A stretch of 61,925 bases of DNA from positions 1 to 61,925 of the forward strand of contig VRUD01000014.1 of the NCBI GenBank assembly GCA_019456305.1, read 5' to 3'. The notes beneath the pieces were generated by a model. That model did not search any database. It was not told the origin of the DNA and was given only the letters and a program-made list of their open reading frames with translations. Each line of letters opens with the position of its first letter. Positions within the stretch are counted from its first letter, which is position 1. Of the stretch, positions 52,725 to 61,925 are shown one piece after another. Source of the stretch: Cytophagales bacterium (GTDB lineage: Bacteria > Bacteroidota > Bacteroidia > Cytophagales > VRUD01). The translations under genes were made by a program, and so were the position numbers.

Positions 52725-53468
52725 AATCTTGTTTTTTAAAAATATTGTCCTTCTCCAAAATAAAGCAATAGCAAAAAGCAATAATATTTCCCCAACAGCA
52801 AATAAATACCAATTATAATCAGTCGGAACATATTGTGCAACTGCCTGTTGGAAATTTGTTGTAAATCCTTCTTTTATAAGCAGTTTAGTATAATCCCACA
52901 TAAAAGTAAAAAGTATTATCAACGAACCTGAAAATAACAATACCCACTCTGTTAAATTAATTTTTACTGTATAATCTTTTTGTGTTTTATTCTCCGCGTT
53001 CTGCCTTGCCAAATGGTGGGGCTCTGCGCTAATTATGCATCCAGCTAACAAAATCATTGTTACAGAACAGATCACGGGTGCTAAAACGGGACCAACCCAT
53101 ACTATTGGAATGAGAAATAATATGTCCCAGGTCAGAAGCGATGGTGGCCAATCCAGGAAAACTTTTAAACCCACGTAATATAAAATATCCCACACAGCGA
53201 AGCAATAAATAAAGTAAGCTAATCTTTCATAAAAATTTTTCCCACAAATGATACCGATAATACATAGCATTACAATGGTGGAGATCTCTCTTATCAGTTC
53301 AACAACAAATACATTGGGAGTCATAATTTTTATAGGGAACTGAAAGCCTTCGGGATAATACAATTCTCGCAGGTAGACAACCACTGCGGCTTCAAAAAAT
53401 CCCATGGCGATACAGAAAATGGTCAGTAATAGCAAGGCTTTTGAGGGGGGTGTCATTAATTTATTCAT
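52668..53468 (-). CDS. polytopic membrane protein with element-derived C-terminus
   Basis: A 266-aa integral membrane protein with about seven hydrophobic helices (ALLLLTIFCIAMGFFEAAVVV at the start, then several up to WYLFAVGEILLLFAIALFW). No transporter signature is visible. The last 20 or so residues (KIESTLISPKNKNATKTPKH) and the stop lie inside the 52574-52724 element, so the original C-terminus has been replaced. Function is unknown. Confidence 0.7.
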   Translation of the reverse strand: MNKLMTPPSKALLLLTIFCIAMGFFEAAVVVYLRELYYPEGFQFPIKIMTPNVFVVELIREISTIVMLCIIGIICGKNFYERLAYFIYCFAVWDILYYVGLKVFLDWPPSLLTWDILFLIPIVWVGPVLAPVICSVTMILLAGCIISAEPHHLARQNAENKTQKDYTVKINLTEWVLLFSGSLIILFTFMWDYTKLLIKEGFTTNFQQAVAQYVPTDYNWYLFAVGEILLLFAIALFWRRTIFLKNKIESTLISPKNKNATKTPKH

Positions 53469-53502
53469 TGAGTAAAGTTATAAAAAATATTAACTAAATC
53501 TG

Positions 53503-53510
53503 TAACTTTG
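53503..53510 (+). promoter_or_regulatory. -7 box of the exopolysaccharide operon
   Basis: TAACTTTG fits TAnnTTTG, 86 bp before the Wza-like start. No well-spaced TTG -33 element is visible. Confidence 0.35.
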
Positions 53511-53595
53511 CAGAAAAATAAAAACCTTTTTAAAATCACCTTTAACTTTTAATTGGTATTAACTAACATTAATTATCAATTCTAATTCGTAAATA

Positions 53596-54384
53596 ATGCC
53601 CAAAACAATTTACTACTATACAATATATGCCTTGTTTATCTTATGTTTAATTTCCTGCCGGGGATACAAACAAAATATAATGTTCAAAACAGAAAAGAGC
53701 GTTTTTGCTGTTGAATTAAAAGGAGCTGTAAAAAAAGCTGAAAGAAATTATGTGATCAGAAAAGATGATTATCTGGGTATAAGGGTTTACACAAATTATG
53801 GCGAAAGTCTCATAGACCCCAACATGGAATTATTCAGGGATGGTAACCGCAACGTTCAAAGTTATGAAGACAGACAAAAGTATTTGGTAAAGTATGACGG
53901 ATTTGTGAAATTGCCAATGGTTGGTAAGATAAAGTTAGATGGCCTGACATTGAACCAGGCAGATAGTTTGTTAGAGCGAAGATATTCGGAGTTTTATGAA
54001 GATGTATTTTGTGTTACCAAATTGTTAAATAGACGAGTGGTCGTACTTGGAGCAATTGGAGGGCAGGTTGTCCCGTTAGAAAATGAAAACATGAATTTAT
54101 TGGAGATATTAGCTTTAGCGGGAGGTATCGATAACTTATCCAAAGTACAGAATATCCGTATAATAAGGGGAGACTTAAAAGATCCTGATATTTATCTTAT
54201 AGACTTATCTACGATTGAAGGCATGAAACAAGCCAATCTGAATGTACAGCCCAATGATATCATTTATATAGAACCTGTGCGTAAAGTATTGATAGAATCT
54301 GTTAGAGATATAAGTCCTATATTAGCCGTTGTTACAAATATTATTACGCTGATATTAATTATTATAACCTTATCACAACCATAG
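53596..54384 (+). CDS. polysaccharide export lipoprotein (Wza-like)
   Basis: This 262-aa protein has a lipobox LISC (about residues 18-21). A Poly_export domain (YVIRKDDYLGIRVYTNYGES) is followed by SLBB-like strands (VVVLGAIGGQVVPLENENMNLLEILALAGG). A C-terminal hydrophobic helix (ILAVVTNIITLILIIIT) is unusual for Wza but common in Bacteroidota. It forms the outer-membrane exit for exopolysaccharide. It is the first gene of an operon with the co-polymerase and phosphatase. Confidence 0.92.
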   Translation: MPKTIYYYTIYALFILCLISCRGYKQNIMFKTEKSVFAVELKGAVKKAERNYVIRKDDYLGIRVYTNYGESLIDPNMELFRDGNRNVQSYEDRQKYLVKYDGFVKLPMVGKIKLDGLTLNQADSLLERRYSEFYEDVFCVTKLLNRRVVVLGAIGGQVVPLENENMNLLEILALAGGIDNLSKVQNIRIIRGDLKDPDIYLIDLSTIEGMKQANLNVQPNDIIYIEPVRKVLIESVRDISPILAVVTNIITLILIIITLSQP

Positions 54385-54423
54385 TAAGATAATACTTAAA
54401 ATTATAAACTTGCGCATTAAAAA

Positions 54424-56934
54424 ATGGAAGAGAGTTACAAATATAATGCACCTTCTGGTGGCAACAATTTGCCTCAAACAGGCTTTGTTCAGCAAGCCGA
54501 TGGTAGTGACCGTTTAGGAGATTTAGATATTGATAAGCTCTTATTGATATTGCGAAAAAATATTGTTTGGATAGCAATTATCCTTATTCTACCCTTAACT
54601 ATTGCATTTCTGTACATTCGTTACACAAAACCTTTATACGAATCATCTTCAATTTTGAAGTTAAATATCAAAAACGATGCAGGGGTTTTAGGCTTACAAG
54701 GAGTTGAAGGATCAACCTGGGGGAATTTAATACTTAATAATCTGTCAGGCGAGATTGAGCTTATTAAATCTAAACTGATATATGACCAGGTAATTGATAA
54801 TATCAATTATGACGTAAGCTATTATGCTTATGGCAGGTTTCTCTATGATGAAAGATATAAAAACGCTCCATTTAAAGTAGAACATGAAATAAAAAATCAG
54901 GCATTTTACAGCACAAAATTTGATGTGGATATTTTAGATAACGATGAATTTAGGTTGACATATTACATTGGTGAAAAACCGGTAAGTAATACCTATAAGT
55001 TTGCTCAAAAAATTGAGAACAAAGATTTTGTTCTCACATTATATAAAACCGATTTTTTATCAGAAGGAGATGCGGAAAAGGGAAAAAGTCTGGTGTCTTC
55101 TTTTATTAAAAATATTCTGACCTGGATCGGTATTGGTACAAATGGTAATAATAGTGGTTATTTTTTTAGAGTAAACAGCAAAGCGGCTTTAACGAATTAC
55201 ATGGCAAACAACCTGTCCGTACAAATTTTGAATGTAAATGCCAATACGATTAAAATATCATTGAAAGATTATAACAGGGTCAAAGCACAGGATTTTGTCA
55301 ATGCTATTGATTCGGTTTATTTAAAGCAAACAATAGAAAACAAGAATAAGGCAAGCGAGCAAACCATTGCTTTTGTAGATGATCAATTGGTCTTAACCGA
55401 AGTAAAGCTGCAAAAATATGAACTTGAATTAGAGCGGTTTCTCAGAGAAAATAAAACAGCAAATGTCCAAACGGTTTTTTCAAAGTTCGTAGAGAAAATT
55501 GAAGAGTTGGAAAAACAAAGATTAGCGTTAAAAATACGGGCTTTGTTGCTGCATGATTTGATAAACATTATAAAATCAAATCAGGACCTAAGCCAATTTA
55601 TACCTTCCCTTTCGCTGCCTTCAGGGTCAAAGTTAATACAATTAACAGAAGAACTAAACAAGCTGCAGGAAGAAAGAAACCTGCTATTGTCTTCAAATAA
55701 AGAAAATACCTTCGTTGTTAAGAAAAAAGATATCCGGATCGAAAATCTTAAAAAAAATCTAATAAGGCAGATTGGCTTGAATAAAGAAATGCTGGAAGAA
55801 CAAATAGAAGAATATAACAATAAGATCAGTTCAACGGAGAAAGTAATTTTGAGTCTTCCATCTAAAGAAACTGCATATACCCGTATTAAAAGATTTTATG
55901 ATCTGTATGAGAAATTTTATCTCCTTTTAATGGAAAAAAGAGCGGAATTTGGAATAGCTAAGGCAGGGACGATACCTGAATTTGTAATATTATCACCTGC
56001 CAATATCTCTGACACTCCTATTTCACCCAATGTAATGATGGCATACATGATAGGCATATCTATAGGTATGTTTTTATGCATAGCGCTTATCGCGGGCAAA
56101 TACATGCTGCACAATACCATTACGGGGGTCGAAGAATTAGAAAAGATAACCCCAACACCTATACTGGGTATAGTCCCTGTTTTTGACAAGAAAAAAATCT
56201 CTGTATCCCCGCTGCTTGTGAGTGACCATCCTAAATCAGCAATAAGTGAAGCATTACGATCCATCAGAACCAATCTTGAGTTTATATGTCCAAATAAAAA
56301 GAAAAAATTGATTACAATTACTTCCAGTATTAGTGGGGAAGGGAAGACTTTTATTGCAATCAATTTGGGTGGAATAATTTCACTATCAAATACGAAGGTT
56401 TTAATATTGGACCTGGATTTGCGAAAACCGAGAATCCATCAAACCTTTGGGGGAGAAAACAAAATCGGGATCAGCACTTTTCTGATAGGTAAAAACAGCA
56501 TTGAAGATTGTATCCAAAGAACCCCTGTTAAATCACTTGATTACATTTCGGCTGGCCCGATACCCCCCAATCCATCTGAATTAATATTGATGCCGCAGTT
56601 CGATAAAATGATCAATAGTTTATTTAAGCAATACGATGTAATTATTATTGATACTCCCCCTGTTGGATTGGTCACTGATGCCGTATTGGTTATGAAAAAT
56701 GCAGATATTCCGATTTATATTGTCAGGGCTGGCTATTCCAAAAAAGGTTTTGAAAAAATTATTAGCAAGCTCGTCACCCGGAATGAGTTCGTAAAACTCT
56801 CTATTATTTTAAATGCATTTGAACATCATGACGGTGCCGGATATGGTTATGGCTATGGCTACGGATATTATGAAGATGAAAACGATGTACAATTGCCGTG
56901 GATAAAAAGAGTGTTTGCAAAAACAAACCAATAA
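54424..56934 (+). CDS. polysaccharide co-polymerase / BY-kinase (Wzc-like)
   Basis: This 836-aa protein has two membrane helices (about residues 43-60 and 535-558) bounding a periplasmic Wzz-like domain with a long coiled coil (about 300-500). The cytoplasmic BY-kinase has Walker A SSISGEGKTFIAINL (about 637-651), Walker A' ILDLDLRKPRIH and Walker B IIIDTPPVG. A Tyr/Gly-rich C-terminal cluster (GYGYGYGYYEDE) is the autophosphorylation tail. It controls glycan length and export. Confidence 0.95.
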   Translation: MEESYKYNAPSGGNNLPQTGFVQQADGSDRLGDLDIDKLLLILRKNIVWIAIILILPLTIAFLYIRYTKPLYESSSILKLNIKNDAGVLGLQGVEGSTWGNLILNNLSGEIELIKSKLIYDQVIDNINYDVSYYAYGRFLYDERYKNAPFKVEHEIKNQAFYSTKFDVDILDNDEFRLTYYIGEKPVSNTYKFAQKIENKDFVLTLYKTDFLSEGDAEKGKSLVSSFIKNILTWIGIGTNGNNSGYFFRVNSKAALTNYMANNLSVQILNVNANTIKISLKDYNRVKAQDFVNAIDSVYLKQTIENKNKASEQTIAFVDDQLVLTEVKLQKYELELERFLRENKTANVQTVFSKFVEKIEELEKQRLALKIRALLLHDLINIIKSNQDLSQFIPSLSLPSGSKLIQLTEELNKLQEERNLLLSSNKENTFVVKKKDIRIENLKKNLIRQIGLNKEMLEEQIEEYNNKISSTEKVILSLPSKETAYTRIKRFYDLYEKFYLLLMEKRAEFGIAKAGTIPEFVILSPANISDTPISPNVMMAYMIGISIGMFLCIALIAGKYMLHNTITGVEELEKITPTPILGIVPVFDKKKISVSPLLVSDHPKSAISEALRSIRTNLEFICPNKKKKLITITSSISGEGKTFIAINLGGIISLSNTKVLILDLDLRKPRIHQTFGGENKIGISTFLIGKNSIEDCIQRTPVKSLDYISAGPIPPNPSELILMPQFDKMINSLFKQYDVIIIDTPPVGLVTDAVLVMKNADIPIYIVRAGYSKKGFEKIISKLVTRNEFVKLSIILNAFEHHDGAGYGYGYGYGYYEDENDVQLPWIKRVFAKTNQ

Positions 56935-56940
56935 CCAAAA

Positions 56941-57675
56941 ATGCCTAATATATTTAACTTTTTAAAGAAACCTCCTCCCGCACTCCCCCCCATATCAGTT
57001 GACATGCATTCACACATTTTGCCGGGCCTGGATGACGGCTCCGGTAATCCCGATGAATCTATTGAAATGATCAAAGTGCTGATAGGTTTGGGCTTCAAAA
57101 AGCTGATAACCACCCCTCACATTATGGGTGATTATTACAAAAATACCCCTGAAATAATATTATCAAAGCTTAATGAGTTGAAAGAGATCATTAAAGAAAG
57201 AAAAATAGACATTGTACTGGAAAAAGCAGCAGAATATTACCTGGATGAATGGTTTATCCAAAAATTAAAAAATGAAGAAAAACTGCTGACTTTTGGTGAT
57301 AATTACCTGCTTTTTGAAACGTCTTACCTGAATGAACCCGTCATGCTTAACGAAGCCATTTTCCTTATGAGATCTGCCGGATATAAACCCATAATAGGCC
57401 ACCCCGAAAGATATACCTACCTTTATTCTGACTTTCAAAAATATAAAAACCTTTATGAGCAGGAAGTATTGTTCCAGTTAAATACCATTTCTTTATCGGG
57501 ATATTATTCAAAGATGGCAAAAAAGATCGCTCATAAATTGATCGATAACAATATGATACGCTTTGTGGGCTCTGATCTTCATTCTACTAAACAAGCAGCG
57601 CTGCTCAAAAATGCTATGAAAACGAAGTATTACAGAAAGGTGTTGGGACTTGATTTAATGAATAATAGACTTTAG
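56941..57675 (+). CDS. PHP-type tyrosine phosphatase (CapC/CpsB/YwqE-like)
   Basis: This 244-aa protein has the PHP metal ligands: VDMHSHILPGLDDGS (about residues 20-34), TTPHIMGDYY, GHPERYTYL and GSDLHST. It dephosphorylates the tyrosine tail of the BY-kinase encoded 6 bp upstream. It completes the Wza, Wzc and phosphatase set, but no glycosyltransferase follows. Confidence 0.93.
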   Translation: MPNIFNFLKKPPPALPPISVDMHSHILPGLDDGSGNPDESIEMIKVLIGLGFKKLITTPHIMGDYYKNTPEIILSKLNELKEIIKERKIDIVLEKAAEYYLDEWFIQKLKNEEKLLTFGDNYLLFETSYLNEPVMLNEAIFLMRSAGYKPIIGHPERYTYLYSDFQKYKNLYEQEVLFQLNTISLSGYYSKMAKKIAHKLIDNNMIRFVGSDLHSTKQAALLKNAMKTKYYRKVLGLDLMNNRL

Positions 57676-57738
57676 TAATATTTATAATTAGTATTCATTC
57701 GTATATTAGCATTTTATTACTTTGTATATTTCAATATT

Positions 57739-59439
57739 ATGGAAAAACGCTGGCTTTACAAACCTTCACCAGACGCTGATATAGTCAGTGAGTTATCAAA
57801 AGCGATCAATATTAATGAAACTTTAGCCACGATACTGGTTCAGCGCAACATTGAAACCTATGACCAGGCAAAAGATTTCTTTCGACCCGCTCTTAACAAG
57901 CTCCACGATCCGTTTTTAATGAAAGATATGGATAAGGCAGTTGCCCGCATGAAAAAAGCGATCAGCAACAACGAAAAGATCCTGATCTATGGTGATTATG
58001 ATGTGGATGGCACTACATCGGTGGCATTGGTTTATGGCTTCTTGAGAAACAAGTATGAAAATCTTGATTTTTACATTCCTGACAGGTATGTTGAAGGCTA
58101 CGGCATTTCATTAAAAGGGATTGACTATGCTGCTGAAAATAATTTTTCGCTCATCATTTGCTTAGACTGCGGCATCAAAGCCATTGACCAAATTACCTAT
58201 GCAAATTCAAAAAATATTGATTTTATAATTTGTGATCATCACCGGCCCGGTGAGGATTTACCTGATGCTTATGCGGTATTAGATCCCAAAAGAGATGATT
58301 GCAATTATCCTTTTGATGAACTATCTGGCTGCGGGATAGGATTCAAACTCCTGCAGGCATATTGTATCAGCAATAATATTCCACTTGAAGAATTGTATAT
58401 ACATTTAGACCTGGCAGCCATCAGTGTGGCGGCTGATATCGTGCCGATCAACGATGAAAACAGGATATTCGTTTTTCATGGCCTGAATGTGATCAATAAA
58501 AATCCAAGGCCAGGCATAAAGGCATTGCTGGAAATTGCAAGACATAAAAATAACCTGGAAGTAGAAAATATTGTTTTCGTTATTGCCCCGCGCATTAATG
58601 CAGCAGGCAGGATAGAGCATGCAAAAAAAGCGGTACATTTATTACTTGCTGAAAATGAAAAAGAAGCACAAGACTTTGCTGAACAGTTACACCATAAAAA
58701 TGAAGTAAGAAAAGACTTTGATAAAAGCATTACCCGTGACGCTCTTGATATGCTCGAAAATGATGAGTTAAGAAATGCGAAATCAACGGTTTTGTTTAAA
58801 GAAGACTGGCACCAGGGCGTAATTGGTATTGTTGCATCCCGTTGTATAGAAAAATATTATAGGCCAACCATTATCCTGACAAAATCCAATGGCCATGCAA
58901 CCGGCTCTGCCCGTTCAGTATTTGGTTTTGATATCTGTGACGCCATTACCCAATGCAGCGAGCTGCTGGAAAAATTTGGCGGGCACAAGTACGCTGCCGG
59001 GTTATCACTCCCGGTAGAAAATATTCCTGCCTTCCAGGAGAAATTTGAGCAGGTTGTTTCTAATAGTATTACAGATGAGCTGCTCATCCCCAAAATTGAT
59101 GTTGACCTTAAAATTGAACTAAAGCAAATAGATTACAGGTTTTATAATCTATTAAAACAGATTGGCCCTTTCGGTCCTGAAAATATGCAGCCCTTATTTG
59201 TTTCAGAATCTGTTCTTGATGACGGTTATCCGCGTATTGTAGGTGAAGAACATTTAAAGATCAGGGTTAAGAAGGATAATTCTTCTTTTATTGACGCAAT
59301 AGGATTCAGGTTAGCCAGCCATCTTGAAAAGATCAAAAAGGGTATTCCTTTTAATATTGCTTACACAATTGAGGAAAACGAATACCAGGGGATGAAATTT
59401 TTGCAGTTGAATTTAAAAGATATTAAATATGAACAATGA
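57739..59439 (+). CDS. recJ: single-stranded-DNA exonuclease RecJ
   Basis: This 566-aa DHH-family nuclease has [11 protein letters not shown] (about residues 83-93), [20 protein letters not shown] (about 165-176) and DHHA1 motifs NAAGRIEHA and GGHKYAAGL. The last C-terminal domain ([14 protein letters not shown]) is present. It degrades ssDNA 5' to 3' in recombination and repair. It overlaps lptB by 4 bp. Confidence 0.96.
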   Translation: MEKRWLYKPSPDADIVSELSKAININETLATILVQRNIETYDQAKDFFRPALNKLHDPFLMKDMDKAVARMKKAISNNEKILIYGDYDVDGTTSVALVYGFLRNKYENLDFYIPDRYVEGYGISLKGIDYAAENNFSLIICLDCGIKAIDQITYANSKNIDFIICDHHRPGEDLPDAYAVLDPKRDDCNYPFDELSGCGIGFKLLQAYCISNNIPLEELYIHLDLAAISVAADIVPINDENRIFVFHGLNVINKNPRPGIKALLEIARHKNNLEVENIVFVIAPRINAAGRIEHAKKAVHLLLAENEKEAQDFAEQLHHKNEVRKDFDKSITRDALDMLENDELRNAKSTVLFKEDWHQGVIGIVASRCIEKYYRPTIILTKSNGHATGSARSVFGFDICDAITQCSELLEKFGGHKYAAGLSLPVENIPAFQEKFEQVVSNSITDELLIPKIDVDLKIELKQIDYRFYNLLKQIGPFGPENMQPLFVSESVLDDGYPRIVGEEHLKIRVKKDNSSFIDAIGFRLASHLEKIKKGIPFNIAYTIEENEYQGMKFLQLNLKDIKYEQ

Positions 59440-60167
59440 TTTTAAAAGCTGAAAATCTTGTAAAAAGATACGGCATTCGCACTGTAGTAAACAACGTATC
59501 AATAGAATTAGACCAGGGCGAGATTGTAGGTTTGTTAGGACCGAACGGTGCAGGAAAAACCACCTGTTTTTATATGATAGTTGGCCTGGTAAAGCCTAAT
59601 ACAGGGAAAGTCTTTTTAGATGGACAGGCGATCACTTCGCTGCCTATGTACAGACGTGCTAAGTTTGGTTTGGGTTATTTAGCGCAGGAAGCATCTGTTT
59701 TCAGAAAACTTACGGTAGAGGAAAATATTCTTGGTGTTTTACAAACAACTGCCCTGGCAAAGAAGGAACAAAAGGAAAAAACGGAACAATTGCTGGAAGA
59801 ATTTGGCCTGACGCACGTGAGAAAAAATATCGGAACCGTCCTGTCAGGTGGGGAGAGAAGGCGAACTGAAATCGCAAGAGCCTTAGCCGTTGATCCTAAA
59901 TTTATTCTCCTTGATGAACCCTTTGCGGGCGTAGATCCCATTGCTGTAGAAGATATTCAAACTATTGTTGTAAAATTAAAAACAAAAAATATCGGCATTA
60001 TTATTAGCGATCATAATGTTGCTGAAACCTTGGCGATCACAGACAGGGCATACCTGCTGTTTGAAGGCAAGATCTTAAAATCCGGCACTGCCGAGGAGCT
60101 TGCTGCAGACGAGCAGGTGAGGAGGGTTTACCTTGGGCAGCATTTTGAGCTGAAGAGGAAAATTTAA
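59436..60167 (+). CDS. lptB: LPS export ABC-transporter ATPase LptB
   Basis: This 243-aa ATPase has Walker [11 protein letters not shown] (about residues 37-46), signature [15 protein letters not shown] (about 137-151), Walker [14 protein letters not shown] and the LptB-specific [10 protein letters not shown] His. It powers lipopolysaccharide extraction from the inner membrane with LptF/G, which are not in the window. Translation is coupled to recJ (ATGA overlap). Confidence 0.97.
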   Translation: MILKAENLVKRYGIRTVVNNVSIELDQGEIVGLLGPNGAGKTTCFYMIVGLVKPNTGKVFLDGQAITSLPMYRRAKFGLGYLAQEASVFRKLTVEENILGVLQTTALAKKEQKEKTEQLLEEFGLTHVRKNIGTVLSGGERRRTEIARALAVDPKFILLDEPFAGVDPIAVEDIQTIVVKLKTKNIGIIISDHNVAETLAITDRAYLLFEGKILKSGTAEELAADEQVRRVYLGQHFELKRKI

Positions 60168-60761
60168 AGAATATAACCACGAATTACACGAATTTTCACT
60201 AATTAAGGGTTAAAAAAAATTAGTGTAATTAGTGGTTTCAAGTATAACAAAAATCTACATTATATTAAAACAGAACCTTTAATTTTTAGGTATGAGCGTT
60301 TAGGCTGCAGAAAAATTGATCCTCTTTACCCCTAAATCCCCTAAAGGGGACTTGCCTACCCTCAAGCCACTCCCAAGTACTCGGGATAGGAGAGCGTGGG
60401 AATTCCCCCTTTAGGGGGTTAGGGGGTAGCGAAGGAAAGCGAAGAAAATAAGAAAAAGAGGTTCTGTTTTATAATATTGTGGAATATCTGATAATTACGA
60501 TAAATAAGTGTGCAATAACATGCATTATCTATACATTTTGCTGTTTATGCGAATGTAAATGACTGAATATGTGCGCAAAACAAAAATCTACATTATATTA
60601 AAACAGAACCAAAATTTTTTAACACAGAGCACACAGAGTTTTATGAGACACACAGAGAAAGATTATAATCAAAAATAAACGGAGATTAGTTACTCTGTGT
60701 AACTCTGTCTTCTCAGTGTACTCTGTGTTAAAATATTAATAAACATTGAAATTCCGATACA
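60168..60761. repeat. 594-bp gene-free gap packed with repeats
   Basis: It contains four structures. A hairpin (60176-60240) has ACGAATTACACG against TTAGTGTAATTAGTGG. A perfect 30-bp direct repeat lies at 60248-60277 and 60581-60610, with an inverted partial copy AGGTTCTGTTTTAT (about 60461-60474). A CCCTAAATCCCCTAAAGGGG palindrome has its mate in CCCCCTTTAGGGGGTTAGGG (60330-60428), with TCCCAAGTACTCGGGA inside. A tandem-armed hairpin of ACACAGAG units lies at 60613-60735. No gene was seen. Confidence 0.8.
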
Positions 60762-61925
60762 ATGCGTATTAAATTTTCAATCTTCAATCTTCAATTTACA
60801 ATTCAAATCGGGGCTTACCTGACCGTTGTACTGCTGGTTGCGGGAGGGAGTTCCCCCTTCAGGGGGTTAGGAGGTGTGGGAGGCAGCGGCAATACTAAAA
60901 TTGACAGCCTCAAAACCATCATTGAAACCGCAGACCACGACACGACAAAAGCAAAAGCCCTATTAAAATTATCTGAGCAACTATACTTTTCAAATCCTGA
61001 CACTGCCATTCAACTTTGTGAACAAGCCCTTCACATTTATAAAGAAAAACATATTGAAAAAGGAATTGCAAATGCATACAACCATTTGGGTGCATTTTAT
61101 AGAGTGAAAAGCGATTATCCGGCAGCATTGGAATACCATAAAAAAGGAATTGAAATTCAAGAAACACTCAATGACAAACAAGGCATGGCTGCCTCCTATA
61201 ACAACATCGGGATGATTTATAATAATCAATCCTCCTACCCCCAAGCGCTGGAATACTACTTTAAAGCGCTTAAAATATATAAGGAGCTTGGTGAGAAATC
61301 AACAGCATTGGCTGCCTTCTATAACAACATCGGGAGTATTTATAAGAATCAATCCTCCTACCCACAAGCGCTGGAATACTACTTTAAATCCCTTAAAATA
61401 CAAAAGGAACTGGGTGATAAAAAAGGCATGGCTCCCTCCTATAACAACATCGGGGGTATTTATTATAGTCAATCCTCCTACCCCCAAGCGCTGGAATACT
61501 TCTTTAAATCCCTTAAAATAAAAGTGCAACTGGGTGATAAACAAGGCATGGCTTACTCCTACACTAACATCGGGAGTTTGTACACTGCGCTATACACCCG
61601 GAGCGACAGTCCCGAGTACTCGGGAGTGGTGGGGTGGGCTGCCCAAAATCCAGCCCTGCTGCTTGACACCGCGTTGTATTATCAACAACAAGCCCTTTTG
61701 ATAAATAAAGAACTCAGCGATGAATACTCTATGACCTACAGCTTATCCGGTATCGGCAGCATTTATGCACAGAAACAGAAATACACCAAAGCCATACAGT
61801 ACTACCAACAAGCCGCCATGCTCGCAGACAGCATAGGAGCATTGAAACAAGGCAGCGATGCACATTCGGGGCTTGCAGAATGTTACGAGCAGCTCGGCAG
61901 CTACAAACTTTCCCTTGAACATTAT
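60762..61925 (+). CDS. TPR protein, 5' part (runs off the window)
   Basis: The open frame from ATG 60762 continues to the last base (388 codons). The N-terminus has a hydrophobic segment (IGAYLTVVLLVAGG) immediately followed by SSPFRGLGGVGGSG, which is encoded by the CCCCCTTCAGGGGG palindrome. At least seven TPR units of about 40 residues follow (SYNNIGMIYNNQSSYPQALE type), three of them near-identical in DNA. A loop insert DSPEYSGVVGW carries TCCCGAGTACTCGGGA. Such proteins in this phylum often end in a histidine kinase or a LuxR-type domain; this end is not visible. Confidence 0.85.
   Translation, partial: MRIKFSIFNLQFTIQIGAYLTVVLLVAGGSSPFRGLGGVGGSGNTKIDSLKTIIETADHDTTKAKALLKLSEQLYFSNPDTAIQLCEQALHIYKEKHIEKGIANAYNHLGAFYRVKSDYPAALEYHKKGIEIQETLNDKQGMAASYNNIGMIYNNQSSYPQALEYYFKALKIYKELGEKSTALAAFYNNIGSIYKNQSSYPQALEYYFKSLKIQKELGDKKGMAPSYNNIGGIYYSQSSYPQALEYFFKSLKIKVQLGDKQGMAYSYTNIGSLYTALYTRSDSPEYSGVVGWAAQNPALLLDTALYYQQQALLINKELSDEYSMTYSLSGIGSIYAQKQKYTKAIQYYQQAAMLADSIGALKQGSDAHSGLAECYEQLGSYKLSLEHY

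Noticed and set aside
61166-61560. Regular 120-bp direct repeats, considered as a CRISPR or satellite array
   Set aside because: The units are translated as TPR motifs in one continuous frame and there are no spacers.

Overview
The window looks like a chromosomal piece of a gliding, low-G+C member of the Bacteroidota. The indicators are a GldB-type gliding lipoprotein, three secreted proteins with type IX secretion (T9SS) C-terminal sorting domains, OmpP1/FadL- and PorT-like outer-membrane barrels, a fused E1 alpha/beta dehydrogenase, Bacteroidota-style TAnnTTTG -7 boxes and many SGC/SCK-type lipoproteins. No tRNA, rRNA or CRISPR array was seen. One structural RNA, RNase P RNA, lies on the minus strand near 34.5-34.9 kb.

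Layout. 0-5.5 kb: a tight, very A+T-rich four-gene operon (DNA methyltransferase, phosphoribosyltransferase-like protein, ORC/CDC6-like AAA+ ATPase, unknown 309-aa protein). It reads as a conflict/defence island and is the best candidate for an undescribed system. 5.5-12.9 kb: a frame-broken coiled-coil gene, an outer-membrane transporter, an orphan HicB, a Tyr-rich lipoprotein, a restriction endonuclease plus phage-type adenine methyltransferase pair, and proS. 13-21 kb: nfeD-floA, a Tat-exported metallophosphoesterase, dnaA, asparagine synthase, glycosyltransferase. 21-34.5 kb: gldB, small hypotheticals, a caspase-like peptidase, a T9SS repeat protein, E1 dehydrogenase, a LuxE-like enzyme, tiny lipoproteins, and a sigma-54 response regulator without a DNA-binding tail. 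34.5-47 kb: rnpB, acs, yidD, a sugar aminotransferase, fabI, then a repeat-rich zone with a copied fabI start and several tiny membrane-protein pairs, a LamG/T9SS protein and a DUF433/DUF5615 toxin-antitoxin pair. 47-62 kb: PhoD-like phosphatase, a GIY-YIG gene boxed by perfect inverted repeats, prolyl oligopeptidase, an exopolysaccharide export module (Wza-, Wzc- and CapC/YwqE-like), recJ, lptB, and the start of a TPR protein that runs off the end.

Two genome-scale patterns stand out. Short palindromes repeatedly sit in frame inside coding regions, mostly in signal peptides, linkers and C-terminal tails; examples are the OmpP1-like transporter, the Tat phosphoesterase, asparagine synthase twice, GldB, the T9SS sorting domain and the TPR protein. 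Many gaps also hold a long hairpin whose arms are made of short tandem repeats. Two of these hairpins share the same outer end and the same loop but have unrelated stems.

All functional calls come from reading the translated sequence. No database search was run, and family names are recognised from motifs.
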